A stretch of 15,742 bases of DNA, taken from NCBI GenBank assembly GCA_002411015.1, contig DHPY01000010.1, positions 2,280-18,021 on the forward strand. Direction: 5' to 3'. The first letter of the stretch is position 1, and each line of letters opens with the position of its first letter. The translations under genes were made by a program, and so were the position numbers. Of the stretch, positions 6,272 to 14,233 are shown one piece after another. Under the pieces are notes generated by a model. The model saw nothing but the letters and a program-made list of their open reading frames with translations, did not search any database and was not told the DNA's origin. The stretch comes from Armatimonadetes bacterium UBA5352 (GTDB lineage: Bacteria > Armatimonadota > Zipacnadia > Zipacnadales > UBA5352).

Positions 6272-7497
6272 GATCATTTCTTGACTACCTCATATATATG
6301 TGCGCGTTCTGCGTGATCGGCGTCGGCGCCCTGGGCGCCTGGGAGGCTGTCTCCGAGCAGCCGCGCGCGCTCATCTCGCCCGGCGGTGAGGGCGACCCGC
6401 GCGCCGTCATCCCCTCACCAAACATCGGCAAGATGACGATCCTGCTGATGGGCGCCGACGAGCGCCCCCAGTTCGGCGACAAGGGCCGCTCGGACACGAT
6501 GATCCTGCTCTTCGTGAGCCAGCGCACGAAGAAGGCCGCGCTGCTGAGCATCCCGCGCGACCTGCGCGTCCATATCCCCGGCCATGGCCGCGACAAGATC
6601 AACGCCGCCTACGCCTACGGTGGCGTGGAGCTGGCGCGCGACACCATTGAGCAGGAGCTCGGCGTCCACATTGACGCCTACGCGAAAGCCGACTTCCAGG
6701 GCTTTGTAGAGGTCGTGGATCAGCTCGGCGGCGTCACGGTCGAGGTCCCGGACGTGGAGGGCCGCGGTCGCGGGATGAACTACGATGACAACGCGGACGG
6801 CCTGCATGTGCACCTCAAGCCCGGCCTGCAGACTCTCAACGGCGAGCAGGCGATCGGCTTCGTGCGCTACCGCAAGGGCGACAGCGACTTCAAGCGCTCC
6901 GAGCGCCAGCAGCAGTTCCTCAAGGCGATGGCAGAGCAGAAGCTGAAGCTGAGCAACATTGTGGACCTTGCGAGGGTCGTGCCGAAGGCGTTCGGCGCGG
7001 TGGAGACCGACATCGGCTTGCGGAAGGCCGGGGAACTCGCGCAGGTTCTGCGGGACATCCGGTCCGACAGCCTGCTGATGACCAGCTTCCAGGACTACCT
7101 GCACGACGTCAACACGGGCATCTACTACGTCGAGATCAGCGCGGGCGGCGTCTCGGCTGTGCTGGGGGAGATCGAGCGGCACCTGAGTTCCATGCCGGAC
7201 GAGGTCAACCTGGTGGATGTGCTCAACGGCAGCGGCGCGGCGGGCGTGGCTGCGACCGTCGGCAGCGCGCTCTCCTCGGAGGGCTTCGAGATCAACGATA
7301 CGGGGAACGCGACGAGCTTCGATCACGCGCGCACGCAGATCTACTACCCGGACGACGGCATCATGGCGGCGCGCCGCGTGCAGCGCGTGCTGGGCACGGG
7401 CGACCTGGTGAAGGTAGACGAGCAGCAGCCCTACCCGCAGGACCGTCTCACGATCGTGACCGGCGAGGACATTGACACAGAGGCGCTGGGCGGCTGA
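6268..7497 (+). CDS. LytR-CpsA-Psr family glycopolymer transferase with LytR_C domain
   Basis: LCP enzymes move undecaprenyl-linked glycopolymers onto peptidoglycan or other envelope acceptors outside the membrane. The 409-residue product has one N-terminal membrane helix (about 5-25) and an LCP domain (about 56-225) with the pyrophosphate-lipid-binding residues in place: Asp64 (MGADERP), Arg74 and Asp76 (GRSDTMIL), Arg97 and Asp98 (SIPRDLR), and Arg200 and Arg202 (GFVRYRKGDSDFKRSERQQ). A LytR_C domain spans about 312-400 (VNLVDVLNGSGAAGVAA, YYPDDGIMAARRVQRVLG). GGAG at 6259-6262 lies 5 nt before the ATG. The ATG overlaps the nadD stop. Which polymer it handles cannot be told. The next gene, rsfS, starts 233 bp later after a repeat fragment. 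Confidence 0.93.
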   Translation: MRSFLDYLIYMCAFCVIGVGALGAWEAVSEQPRALISPGGEGDPRAVIPSPNIGKMTILLMGADERPQFGDKGRSDTMILLFVSQRTKKAALLSIPRDLRVHIPGHGRDKINAAYAYGGVELARDTIEQELGVHIDAYAKADFQGFVEVVDQLGGVTVEVPDVEGRGRGMNYDDNADGLHVHLKPGLQTLNGEQAIGFVRYRKGDSDFKRSERQQQFLKAMAEQKLKLSNIVDLARVVPKAFGAVETDIGLRKAGELAQVLRDIRSDSLLMTSFQDYLHDVNTGIYYVEISAGGVSAVLGEIERHLSSMPDEVNLVDVLNGSGAAGVAATVGSALSSEGFEINDTGNATSFDHARTQIYYPDDGIMAARRVQRVLGTGDLVKVDEQQPYPQDRLTIVTGEDIDTEALGG

Positions 7498-7500
7498 CCG

Positions 7501-7640
7501 GAGGGGCCCCTCGAGGGACGGTGGGGGATGTCTGTGGCTACGAACGACACGGCTCACCGCACACGTGCGGGACGCCCGTGCCAGGAGGGAGAGCGCCGGC
7601 GCCTCAGGTTCCACCCGGCCAGCCGAGGGGGCGGCCCACC
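7501..7640. repeat. Repeat fragments in the LCP-rsfS gap
   Basis: Three elements lie here. GAGGGGCCCCTC at 7501-7512 is a perfect 12-bp palindrome just after the LCP stop codon. A 7-bp hairpin with an ACG loop (7565-7581) follows CTACGAACGAC, a tail like that of the REP-like hairpins. The 22 bases 7599-7620 are an exact inverted copy of 9274-9295, the right central arm and start of the right hairpin of nested-palindrome element copy 2; after them a GGGGGCGGCCC stretch resembles that element's terminal repeat. It looks like a decayed half-copy inside an otherwise compact operon. Confidence 0.6.
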
Positions 7641-7714
7641 GCGCGCGCCAAAGAAGGGACCGCCACCGTCGCCGCCGAATCGACACCTGACGTTACTCAC
7701 GCAGACACTTACAG

Positions 7715-7721
7715 AAGGAGG
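7715..7721 (+). promoter_or_regulatory. Ribosome binding site setting a TTG start for rsfS
   Basis: A complete AAGGAGG is followed by 9 nt and the TTG at 7731. It excludes the in-frame upstream starts, whose translation would run through the repeat fragment. Confidence 0.8.
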
Positions 7722-7730
7722 CGTAGCGTA

Positions 7731-8105
7731 TTGGAACTTGAGCCCAGGGACCTGGCACTGCGGATCGCGGAGGCCGCGGAGGATCGGAGAGCACTGGACG
7801 TCGAGATACTCGACATGCGCGGGCTGATGAACATCTGCGACTTCTTCGTCATCTGCGGCGGTCGCTCGCGGCTGCATGTGGACGCTATCGCCGAGGAGAT
7901 CGATGAGCAGTTGAGCGAGTTGGGGATCGAGCCCCGGCATATCGAGGGCATTCCCGATTCAAGCTGGGTCATCCTCGACTACCTGGATGTCGTCGCACAC
8001 GTCTTTGAGCCGGACGCGCGCCAGTTCTACAACCTCGAGGGTCTCTGGCACGACGCGCCTCGCGTCGAGGTGCCCACGCGCGAAGGCTCCGGCGCCGTGG
8101 AATAG
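7731..8105 (+). CDS. rsfS: Ribosome silencing factor RsfS
   Basis: RsfS (YbeB/Iojap family) binds ribosomal protein L14 and blocks joining of the ribosomal subunits when nutrients are short. The 124-residue product has normal length and the family pattern: DVEILDMRG, ICDFFVICGGRSRLHVDAIA, SSWVILDYLDVVAHVFEPDA, then FYNLEGLWHDAP. The start is a TTG fixed by the AAGGAGG at 7715-7721. The open frame reaches back to 7521 but the extra 70 residues are translated repeat DNA rich in Arg, Pro and Gly and are not part of the family. The TPR gene follows 12 nt after the stop. Confidence 0.95.
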   Translation: MELEPRDLALRIAEAAEDRRALDVEILDMRGLMNICDFFVICGGRSRLHVDAIAEEIDEQLSELGIEPRHIEGIPDSSWVILDYLDVVAHVFEPDARQFYNLEGLWHDAPRVEVPTREGSGAVE

Positions 8106-8117
8106 GAGCGAGTGGCC

Positions 8118-8840
8118 ATGCGCCAGGATGATCGCGAGGCGCTCGAGGAGATGGAGCGCCAGCACCAGATCGGTGAGCTTGTGCGGCGCACGCGGCGCGC
8201 CCTCTCCGCAAACCGCTTCAGCCAGGCCGAGGCTCTCGCCGCCGAGGCGAACGCACTCGCCCCCAACACCACCACCGTCGAGGAGCTGCTCGGCGACGTC
8301 GCCATGGCGCAGAAGCGCTACGAGGATGCCCGCAAGCACTTCGAGCGCGCGCTCGAGATCGAGCCGATCAACGCCGACGCCGAGGCGAAGATCGGTGAGG
8401 CGGCCATCCGAATCCGCGAGAGCACCGACGCCGTCGGGCGGATGGAGCAGGCGGTGGAGAACCCCGAGGACCACAAGCCCTTCAGCAAGCAGCCGATCTC
8501 AGCCGCCTTCTACTCAGCCATCCCCGGCCTCGGCCACCTCTACTGCGGCGACTACTACAAGGGCCTCGCCATCGCCGGCGTCGCGATGCTCCTGCTCGCA
8601 TGGATCCTCTCGACCCTCCTGACCTACCAGGGAGCCACCATGATCGCCGGCGCGACCAACCCGCGGCTTGACCCCGACGCCGCGCGTGACGTCGTCGCGG
8701 GCTACGGGCCCCTCATGTGGACACTCATTGTCCTCGCCATACTCGCCTACCTCACCATCTGGGCATACTCGATCTACGATGCCTGGCGGACCTGCCAGCG
8801 GCTGGTCGAGGAGCACGATTGCCTCGGCATCAATCTGTGA
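8118..8840 (+). CDS. TPR protein with two C-terminal membrane helices
   Basis: This 240-residue product is not a named protein. Residues 1-30 are charged and probably helical. About 27-110 hold two TPR-like helix pairs (ALSANRFSQAEALAAEANAL, RYEDARKHFERALEIEPINADA). A segment like those of TM2/DUF5683 membrane proteins follows (SAFYSAIPGLGHLYCGDYYKGL-like, about 128-150: a small loop with Pro-Gly-Leu-Gly and aromatic residues), then helices at about 151-170 and 199-220. The TPR part is probably cytosolic and tethered by the helices, suggesting a membrane-bound adaptor. AGGAG at 8104-8108 overlaps the rsfS stop and lies 9 nt before the ATG at 8118; a GTG at 8112 would be only 3 nt away, so the ATG is chosen. 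Probably co-transcribed with rsfS. Confidence 0.75.
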   Translation: MRQDDREALEEMERQHQIGELVRRTRRALSANRFSQAEALAAEANALAPNTTTVEELLGDVAMAQKRYEDARKHFERALEIEPINADAEAKIGEAAIRIRESTDAVGRMEQAVENPEDHKPFSKQPISAAFYSAIPGLGHLYCGDYYKGLAIAGVAMLLLAWILSTLLTYQGATMIAGATNPRLDPDAARDVVAGYGPLMWTLIVLAILAYLTIWAYSIYDAWRTCQRLVEEHDCLGINL

Positions 8841-8901
8841 TGGCAGCTGCATCCGCACGCGAGCGACGCCCTCCAGCAGTCGGGAGGTCACGCCGTGCCA
8901 C

Positions 8902-8997
8902 GTGGTCTGGGGCGGGGTTATCAACGACTACGAGGTCGGCCGCCGCTGCGCCACCGGCCTCACCGAGGCAAGATGGATCGAGACAGAGGGTCTGTAG
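8902..8997 (+). CDS. Possible 31-codon ORF or gene remnant
   Basis: This short frame, starting with GTG and containing VVWGGVINDYEVGRRCATGL, ends in TAG. Most of its codons end in G or C and its composition is balanced, unlike the Arg- and Pro-rich overlapping frames. The GGAGG at 8883-8887 lies 14 nt from the GTG, too far for a strong start; a GTG at 8895 in another frame has better spacing but poor codon bias. It may be the end of a decayed gene. No family is recognised. Confidence 0.2.
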   Translation: MVWGGVINDYEVGRRCATGLTEARWIETEGL

Positions 8998-9002
8998 GGC
9001 TG

Positions 9003-9068
9003 CGCACCACGGCGAACGACGGCGCACGGCTGCGAACGACCGCGAACGACAGAGAACGGCTGAACGGC
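9003..9068. repeat. Degenerate short tandem repeats (GAACGAC-type)
   Basis: Units such as GCGAACGAC, CGCGAACGAC and AGAGAACGGC follow each other with slight changes, ending in TGAACGGC. Similar ACGGCRN strings occur at 31-62 and next to the nested-palindrome elements (2307-2320 and 9354-9370). Confidence 0.55.
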
Positions 9069-9087
9069 CCGCCTCCAGCTTTGAGTA

Positions 9088-9105
9088 GTGCGGGCGCCCT
9101 CGTAC
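9088..9105. repeat. Decayed GTGsGGGCG hairpin
   Basis: GTGCGGGCGCCCTCGTAC keeps the left arm and CCCT loop of the hairpins at 2359-2443 and 9408-9429 but has a shortened right arm. It can still form about 7 pairs, two of them G-U. Confidence 0.45.
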
Positions 9106-9164
9106 TTAATGTCCATGCCTTGCACGCATCTTGAAGTGACCGTAGACAGGCCGTGGGCCGTTTA

Positions 9165-9350
9165 GGAGAGGCCGCCCGAGCGAAGCGAGGGTCGCGCGAA
9201 GCGCGAGGTTCCACCCCGGCCCATCTCGTTTGGCGGTTGCCAGTAGTGCAGCAGACACTGACCGGTTCGCGTGGGCCGGGTGGAACCTGAGGCGCTGGCG
9301 CGCCTCACTCTCGCGCCGCCAAACGACAGCGGGCTCGGAGCGGCCCCTCC
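9165..9350. mobile_element. MITE-like nested-palindrome element, copy 2
   Basis: Terminal inverted repeats are GGAGAGGCCGCCCGAGCG at 9165-9182 and CTCGGAGCGGCCCCTCC at 9334-9350. The left side hairpin is TCGCGC, GAA, GCGCGA (9192-9206). The central stem pairs 9206-9223 with 9271-9288, almost perfectly over about 17 bp, around a 47-base loop. The right side hairpin (9288-9307) is identical to that of copy 1. The flanking order (element, ACGGCAACGAC string, TAATGCATAG, GTGsGGG hairpin) also matches the island at 2109-2380. No ORF is supported inside. Confidence 0.7.
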
Positions 9351-9407
9351 AGGCAACGGCAACGACAGCGCCGGGCGAAGACGTGCGTAATGCATAGGCC
9401 TTAGGTT

Positions 9408-9429
9408 GTGCGGGTGCCCTCGCCCGCAC
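9408..9429. repeat. GTGsGGG hairpin downstream of nested-palindrome copy 2
   Basis: GTGCGGGTG, loop CCCT, CGCCCGCAC forms a 9-bp stem with one G-U pair. It is the counterpart of the hairpin at 2359-2380, occupying the same place after the nested-palindrome element. Confidence 0.6.
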
Positions 9430-9442
9430 ATCGGCCTGATCT

Positions 9443-9480
9443 GGTGGGGCTCAGACGCTCGCGTCCGCGGGTGCCCCACC
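9443..9480. repeat. Compound hairpin upstream of the DUF4838 gene
   Basis: GGTGGGGC at 9443-9450 pairs with GCCCCACC at 9473-9480, enclosing a second perfect stem, GACGC with GCGTC (9454-9458 and 9461-9465). Another stem, CCTGGG with CCCAGG (9488-9493 and 9504-9509), follows. The series lies 30-100 bp before the ATG of the DUF4838 gene and could be a leader structure or simply more repeat DNA. Confidence 0.4.
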
Positions 9481-9541
9481 CACTCAACCTGGGTGGTCTG
9501 GGTCCCAGGCCGCCACAGACGCTCAGAAGGAGGCCACCACG

Positions 9542-11818
9542 ATGACGCATCCGATCGCTGCGGTGTTTGCTCTCCTCACCATCGCCGCCGGACCGGCGTC
9601 TGCGGAGATGACGCTCGCCCGCGGCGGCGAGACGAAGTACGCGATCGTGGTCGATCCTGAGGCCACGGTTGCCGAGAAGCATGCGGCCTCCGAGCTGTCG
9701 AGCTTCCTCGGCCAGGTCACCGGCGCGCAGTTCCCGGTGCTGGAGCGAGCGCGGCGGCTCGACCGCCGGTGCATCTACGTGGGTCCCGGCCGCGCCGCGC
9801 GCAGAGTCGCTCGCGATCTGCCGTGGGATGGCTTCGGCCGCGACGGCATCGCGATCCAGACGGTCGGCAGGGACCTCGTCCTCGCCGGCGATCGCCCACG
9901 CGGCACGCTCTACGCCGTCTACAGCTTCCTCGAGGACACCGTCGGCTGCCGCTGGTGGAGTTCGAAGGCCAGCTTCGTGCCCCAGATCGCCGACCTGACG
10001 ATTCCCGACCAGCATGTGCGGTACGCCCCGGCGCTTGAGTACCGCGAGACCTTCTGGTGGGACGCGTTTGATGGCGACTGGGCCTGCCGGAACAAGTCCG
10101 TGGGCAACCGCCCCCAGTTGCAGGAGAAGCATGGCGGCGGCATCACCTACGAAGGCTTCGTGCACACCTTCAACCGCCTGATCCCCGACGCCGCGTTCGA
10201 GGAGCACCCGCAGTGGTTCAGCGAGCGCAACGGTGAGCGGACCGGCGGGCCGGGCGTGCGCAGCCAGCTTTGCCTCACGAACCCGGAGGTGCTGGATCTC
10301 GTCGAGACGCGCGTGCGCGAGCGCCTCGCCGCGAACCCGACCGCCGGGATCGTCTCGGTCTCGCAGAATGACTGGGACAACCACTGCCTGTGCGCGGAGT
10401 GCCTTGCGCTTGAGCGGTATGATGGCTCGCCATGCGGGCCGCTGCTGCGCTTCGTGAACGAGGTCGCGGAGCGGATAGAGCCCGACTTCCCCGAGATCGC
10501 GGTGGACACGCTCGCGTATCAGTACACGCGCAAGCCGCCCGCGAACGTGGTGCCGCGGCCGAACGTGATCGTGCGCCTGTGCAGCATCGAGTGCAGCTTC
10601 CTGCAGCCGCTTTCGTCTGAGGCGAATGCGACCTTCGGCGATGACATCCGCGGCTGGAACGAGATCTGCGACCGGCTCTACGTCTGGGACTACACCACGA
10701 ACTTCGGCCACTACATCCTCCCGCACCCGAACCTGCGGGTGCTCGCGCCGAACGTGCGCTTCTTCGTGGACAACGGCGTGAAGGGCCTCTTCGAGCAGGG
10801 CGCCTACCAGTCACCCGGCGGGGAGTTCGCGGAGCTGCGGGCGTGGATGCTCGCGAAGCTCCTCTGGGACCCTACGCGCGATGGCGAGCAACTGATCGAC
10901 GAGTTCGTTGCGGGCTACTACGGCCCGGCGGCGCCGTTCATCCGCGAGTACATCACGCGCCTGCACGATGACGCCGAGGCGAGCGGGCACTACATGCGGA
11001 TCTGGGGCAACCTCAACGCGCCCTACCTGACGCTTGACTTCATGGCGGAGGCCGAGGGGCTCTTCGACCAGGCCGAGGCGGCGGTCGCGGGTGATCCTGA
11101 CCTGCTCAACCGCGCGCAGATGGCGCGGCTGCCGATCCGCTACGTCTGGGCGATGCGCTGGCATGAGTTCGACCGCGAGGCGCGTGCGCGCGGCATGGAC
11201 TGGTCCGGCCCCGATAGTTACGACGCGAACGCGCAGACATTCCTCGACATCGCGCGGGCGAATGAGGTCACGAAGATCTCCGTGGGCAGCGGGCTGGAGG
11301 TCTTCGAGCAGCGCACCGTCGGCCTCGGCCGGACCGCCGCGGCGCCACCGCCGGGCTGCGAGACGATGGGTCCGGGCGAGTGCATTGAGCTGCAGGACAC
11401 GGGCTTTCGGCTGGCGCACGAGGGCCAGTGGGCGGCGCTGACGCATGACGAGCAGGCGTCTGATCACGTGGCGTCGCGCATGCCCGGCGAGCACCGCGAG
11501 TGGGCGACGCAGCAGGACCTCGGCGTCGCCGGGCTCGACGAGGACGCAGTATATTCCGTCTACGCCTCGATCCGCGTGGAGGCGACGGCCGATGAGGGCC
11601 TCGCCTTCAGCGCCGGGGTCTACGATGTCGAGAACAAGCGCTCGGCAGGTGAGCTGCGGGTGGACCTGCAGGAGATCGAGGGCAAGGGCTACGCGACCTA
11701 CAGGCTCGCCACCGGCCAGCTCCACGGGCGCATGTACATCTACGTGGCCCCGCCGCAGCGCCCGGGCGAGGTGCAGGCGGTCTGGGTGGACCGGATCTGG
11801 CTGGTAAAGGAGCAGTAG
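9542..11818 (+). CDS. Secreted DUF4838 protein, predicted glycoside-hydrolase-like
   Basis: The 758-residue product has a signal peptide (cleavage after ASA, residue 21). An N-terminal alpha/beta domain like those preceding GH67 and GH20 barrels covers about 30-155 (AEKHAASELSSFLGQVTG, GTLYAVYSFLEDTVGCRWW). The DUF4838 barrel spans about 165-480, with the diagnostic SVSQNDWDNHCLCAEC (272-287), RLCSIECSFLQPL (345-357) and WDYTTNFGHYILPHPNL (382-398). A helical linker follows to about 590, then a C-terminal beta-sandwich (about 612-758). DUF4838 proteins are common in polysaccharide-degrading bacteria; activity and substrate are not established to my knowledge. AAGGAGG at 9527-9533 lies 8 nt before the ATG. 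recG begins 31 bp after the stop, so read-through into recG is likely. No transporter or regulator is adjacent. Confidence 0.85.
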   Translation: MTHPIAAVFALLTIAAGPASAEMTLARGGETKYAIVVDPEATVAEKHAASELSSFLGQVTGAQFPVLERARRLDRRCIYVGPGRAARRVARDLPWDGFGRDGIAIQTVGRDLVLAGDRPRGTLYAVYSFLEDTVGCRWWSSKASFVPQIADLTIPDQHVRYAPALEYRETFWWDAFDGDWACRNKSVGNRPQLQEKHGGGITYEGFVHTFNRLIPDAAFEEHPQWFSERNGERTGGPGVRSQLCLTNPEVLDLVETRVRERLAANPTAGIVSVSQNDWDNHCLCAECLALERYDGSPCGPLLRFVNEVAERIEPDFPEIAVDTLAYQYTRKPPANVVPRPNVIVRLCSIECSFLQPLSSEANATFGDDIRGWNEICDRLYVWDYTTNFGHYILPHPNLRVLAPNVRFFVDNGVKGLFEQGAYQSPGGEFAELRAWMLAKLLWDPTRDGEQLIDEFVAGYYGPAAPFIREYITRLHDDAEASGHYMRIWGNLNAPYLTLDFMAEAEGLFDQAEAAVAGDPDLLNRAQMARLPIRYVWAMRWHEFDREARARGMDWSGPDSYDANAQTFLDIARANEVTKISVGSGLEVFEQRTVGLGRTAAAPPPGCETMGPGECIELQDTGFRLAHEGQWAALTHDEQASDHVASRMPGEHREWATQQDLGVAGLDEDAVYSVYASIRVEATADEGLAFSAGVYDVENKRSAGELRVDLQEIEGKGYATYRLATGQLHGRMYIYVAPPQRPGEVQAVWVDRIWLVKEQ

Positions 11819-11849
11819 GCCTCACGCGCCGCGCGAGCAGACCGCACGC

Positions 11850-14225
11850 ATGGATCAGACCACCATCACCCTCATCCGCCGCGCCATCCGCGCCCTGCGC
11901 CTCGAACACAGGCGCGGCTGCGATGATTCCGTGCCCGGTGGCGTGGAGGAGATGCTCCGCCACCTCGCCGGACAGCTCGCCGCCGCGGTGCCCGAGCCCG
12001 CCCGGCAGTCCCTCCGCCGCCTTGAGTGCGACGCCCGCGGCTACCACGAGCTTCCCGCAGCGCAGCGCCGCTCGCTGATCGTCCGCGCGGAGAAGCTCCT
12101 CGAGGCCATCGCGCCCGCGCCGCCCATGGAGGCCCCGCCTGCGCCTGAGGATCCGCCCGCGCCAGCCGAGGCGCCCGCGCCGCTCGCGCTTGCCGACTGC
12201 GTCACCTGCCTCAAGGGCATCGGCGCATCGCGAGCGGAGGCACTCGCGCGCCTGGGCATCGCCACCGTCGGCGACCTGATCCTGCACTGCCCCGCGCGCT
12301 ACGAGGACCGCCGCCAGGTCCTCACGATGCGCGAACTCAAGCACGGGCAGAGCGCGGTCGTGCGCGTCACCGTCGCCGGCAGGGGCCGCCGCACGAACCC
12401 CTTCCGCGGCGCCACCGCGGTCATCCCCGCCACCTCCGGCGGCACCGAGGGCGACCTGCTCTTCTTCGGCCGCCCCTACCTCTGCGACAGCCTGTCGGCC
12501 GGCGATGAGCTGCTGGTCATCGGCGCCGCGAAGATAGATGACGGCCGCCCGGCGATCGCCGTCAGCGAGTTCGAGGCGCTCTCGGGCGACCCCAGCGATG
12601 ACGTGGCGCGCATCGTCGCGGTCTACCCGGCCACCGATGGCGTCTCGCAGAACATGCTGCGCTCGTGGGTGGCGCAGGCGCTGGAGCGCTGCCCGCTGCC
12701 GGAGGACCCGCTACCCGAGCGCCTCCGCCACCGCCGCGGCCTCATGCCGCTGTGCGAGGCGCTGCGCGAGATGCACCTGCCCTCCGACCTGCCCGCCACG
12801 CGCGCCTCGCGTCACCGCCTGGCGTATCAGGAGCTGTTCGGCCTGCAGCTCTCCCTCGCGCTCAGCAGGCGCCGGGCGAAGGCCCCCGAGCCCGGCTCGG
12901 CGCTCGCGGCCGAGGGCGCGCGCGAGGAGTTGCTGGCCGCGCTGCCCTTCACACCGACCGCCGCACAGGATCGCGTGATGGGAGAGGTTGCCGCCGACCT
13001 CGCCGCCGGGGCCCCCGCGCACCGGCTCATCCACGGGGAGGTCGGCTCCGGGAAGACCGTCATCGCCGCGCTCGCCCTTGCCATCGCCGCCCGAGCCGGG
13101 CGCCAGGCCGCGCTCATGGCGCCCACCGAGGTCCTCGCCGAGCAGCACCACGAGACCCTGCGCGAGCTGCTCGGGCAGCTCGGCGTCGAGCCCGTACTGC
13201 TGACCGGCAGCCTCCCCGGCCCCGAGCGGGCAGCCGCGCTGCGGGCGCTCGCGGAGGGGCGCGCCTCATGCGCGGTCGGCACCCACGCGCTCTTCTCCGA
13301 GGGCGTGAGCTTCGCCGACCTCGCGGTCGCGGTCGTGGATGAGCAGCATCGCTTCGGCGTCCGTCAGCGCGCCCGGCTCGCGCGCAAGGGCGAGCGGCCG
13401 AACGTCTTCGTGATGACCGCCACACCGATTCCGCGCACGCTCGCCCTGGCCGTCCATGGCGACTTCGACATCAGCGTGCTCGATGAGCTGCCGCCCGGCA
13501 GGCGCGATCCGCAGACCGAGCTTCTGCCCGAGGGCCTCTGCGAGCAGGCCTGGGAGTTCGTGCGCGAGCAGGTCGCCGAGGGCCGGCAGGCCTACGTCGT
13601 CTGCCCGGCGATCGACCCGTCGGAGGAGATGGCGGCGGCGGTCGAGACCTTCGAGACGCTTGCCGCCGGCCCGCTCGCCGACCTGCGCCTCGGGCTGGTG
13701 CATGGGCGGATGGACACGGATGAGCGCCATGCCGCGATGGGCGCCTTCCGGGCGGGGGAGACCGACGTGCTCGTCGCCACGAGCCTGATCGAGGTCGGCG
13801 TGAACGTGACGAACGCGAGCACGATCGTGATCGCGAACGCCGAGCGCTTCGGGCTGGCGCAGCTTCACCAGCTTCGCGGGCGCGTGGCGCGGGCGCACTG
13901 GAAGCCGCATTGCCTGCTGCTGACGGGCAGCGGCAACCCGGAGACGCTGGAGCGCCTGGCGGTGCTTGCGCGCACATGCGATGGCTTTGAGATCGCTGAG
14001 GAAGACCTGCGCCGGCGCGGCCCGGGGGAGCTTGACGGCGTGCGCCAGAGCGGCCTGCCCGACTTCCGCATCGCCAGCCTGATCGCTGACACCGGCGCGC
14101 TCGCCGACGCCCGCGAGGACGCCTTCGCCATCATCGAGCGCGACCCGACGCTCGCGAGCGCTGAGAATCTGCCGCTGCGCGACCTCGTCCGGCGCGCGCG
14201 CAGCAGCGACGCATGGACGCTCTGA
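11850..14225 (+). CDS. recG: ATP-dependent DNA helicase RecG
   Basis: RecG reverses stalled replication forks and branch-migrates Holliday junctions and D-loops. The 791-residue product has an N-terminal extension with a Pro/Ala-rich linker (about 88-112), a helix-hairpin-helix-like segment (CLKGIGASRAEALARLGI, 120-137), the OB-fold wedge domain (about 155-245) and two helicase lobes. Motifs: Walker A GEVGSGKT (396-403), DEQH (497-500), TATPIPRT (523-530), QLHQLRGRVAR (671-681), and the C-terminal translocation segment GFEIAEEDLRRRGPGEL. Motif VI normally reads RGRVGR; here the glycine is Ala680. No ribosome site is evident before the ATG, which lies 31 bp after the DUF4838 stop, so translation may depend on coupling or on an unseen signal. 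The gene converges on the amidohydrolase gene with 8 bp between stop codons. Confidence 0.96.
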   Translation: MDQTTITLIRRAIRALRLEHRRGCDDSVPGGVEEMLRHLAGQLAAAVPEPARQSLRRLECDARGYHELPAAQRRSLIVRAEKLLEAIAPAPPMEAPPAPEDPPAPAEAPAPLALADCVTCLKGIGASRAEALARLGIATVGDLILHCPARYEDRRQVLTMRELKHGQSAVVRVTVAGRGRRTNPFRGATAVIPATSGGTEGDLLFFGRPYLCDSLSAGDELLVIGAAKIDDGRPAIAVSEFEALSGDPSDDVARIVAVYPATDGVSQNMLRSWVAQALERCPLPEDPLPERLRHRRGLMPLCEALREMHLPSDLPATRASRHRLAYQELFGLQLSLALSRRRAKAPEPGSALAAEGAREELLAALPFTPTAAQDRVMGEVAADLAAGAPAHRLIHGEVGSGKTVIAALALAIAARAGRQAALMAPTEVLAEQHHETLRELLGQLGVEPVLLTGSLPGPERAAALRALAEGRASCAVGTHALFSEGVSFADLAVAVVDEQHRFGVRQRARLARKGERPNVFVMTATPIPRTLALAVHGDFDISVLDELPPGRRDPQTELLPEGLCEQAWEFVREQVAEGRQAYVVCPAIDPSEEMAAAVETFETLAAGPLADLRLGLVHGRMDTDERHAAMGAFRAGETDVLVATSLIEVGVNVTNASTIVIANAERFGLAQLHQLRGRVARAHWKPHCLLLTGSGNPETLERLAVLARTCDGFEIAEEDLRRRGPGELDGVRQSGLPDFRIASLIADTGALADAREDAFAIIERDPTLASAENLPLRDLVRRARSSDAWTL

Positions 14226-14233
14226 CGCGGCCC

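Noticed and set aside
6415..7686. Minus-strand open frame of 423 codons opposite the LCP gene
   Set aside because: It lies opposite a clear LCP/LytR_C gene, has no domain or ribosome site, and has the Arg/His/Val-rich composition of a shadow frame.
7521..7730. N-terminal extension of rsfS (70 codons)
   Set aside because: The extra residues come from repeat DNA, and a perfect AAGGAGG marks the TTG at 7731.
9401..10726. Long open frame on the minus strand opposite the DUF4838 gene (441 codons)
   Set aside because: It overlaps the well-supported DUF4838 gene, is rich in Arg, Ala and His without any motif, and arises because GC-rich codons keep the opposite frame free of stops.
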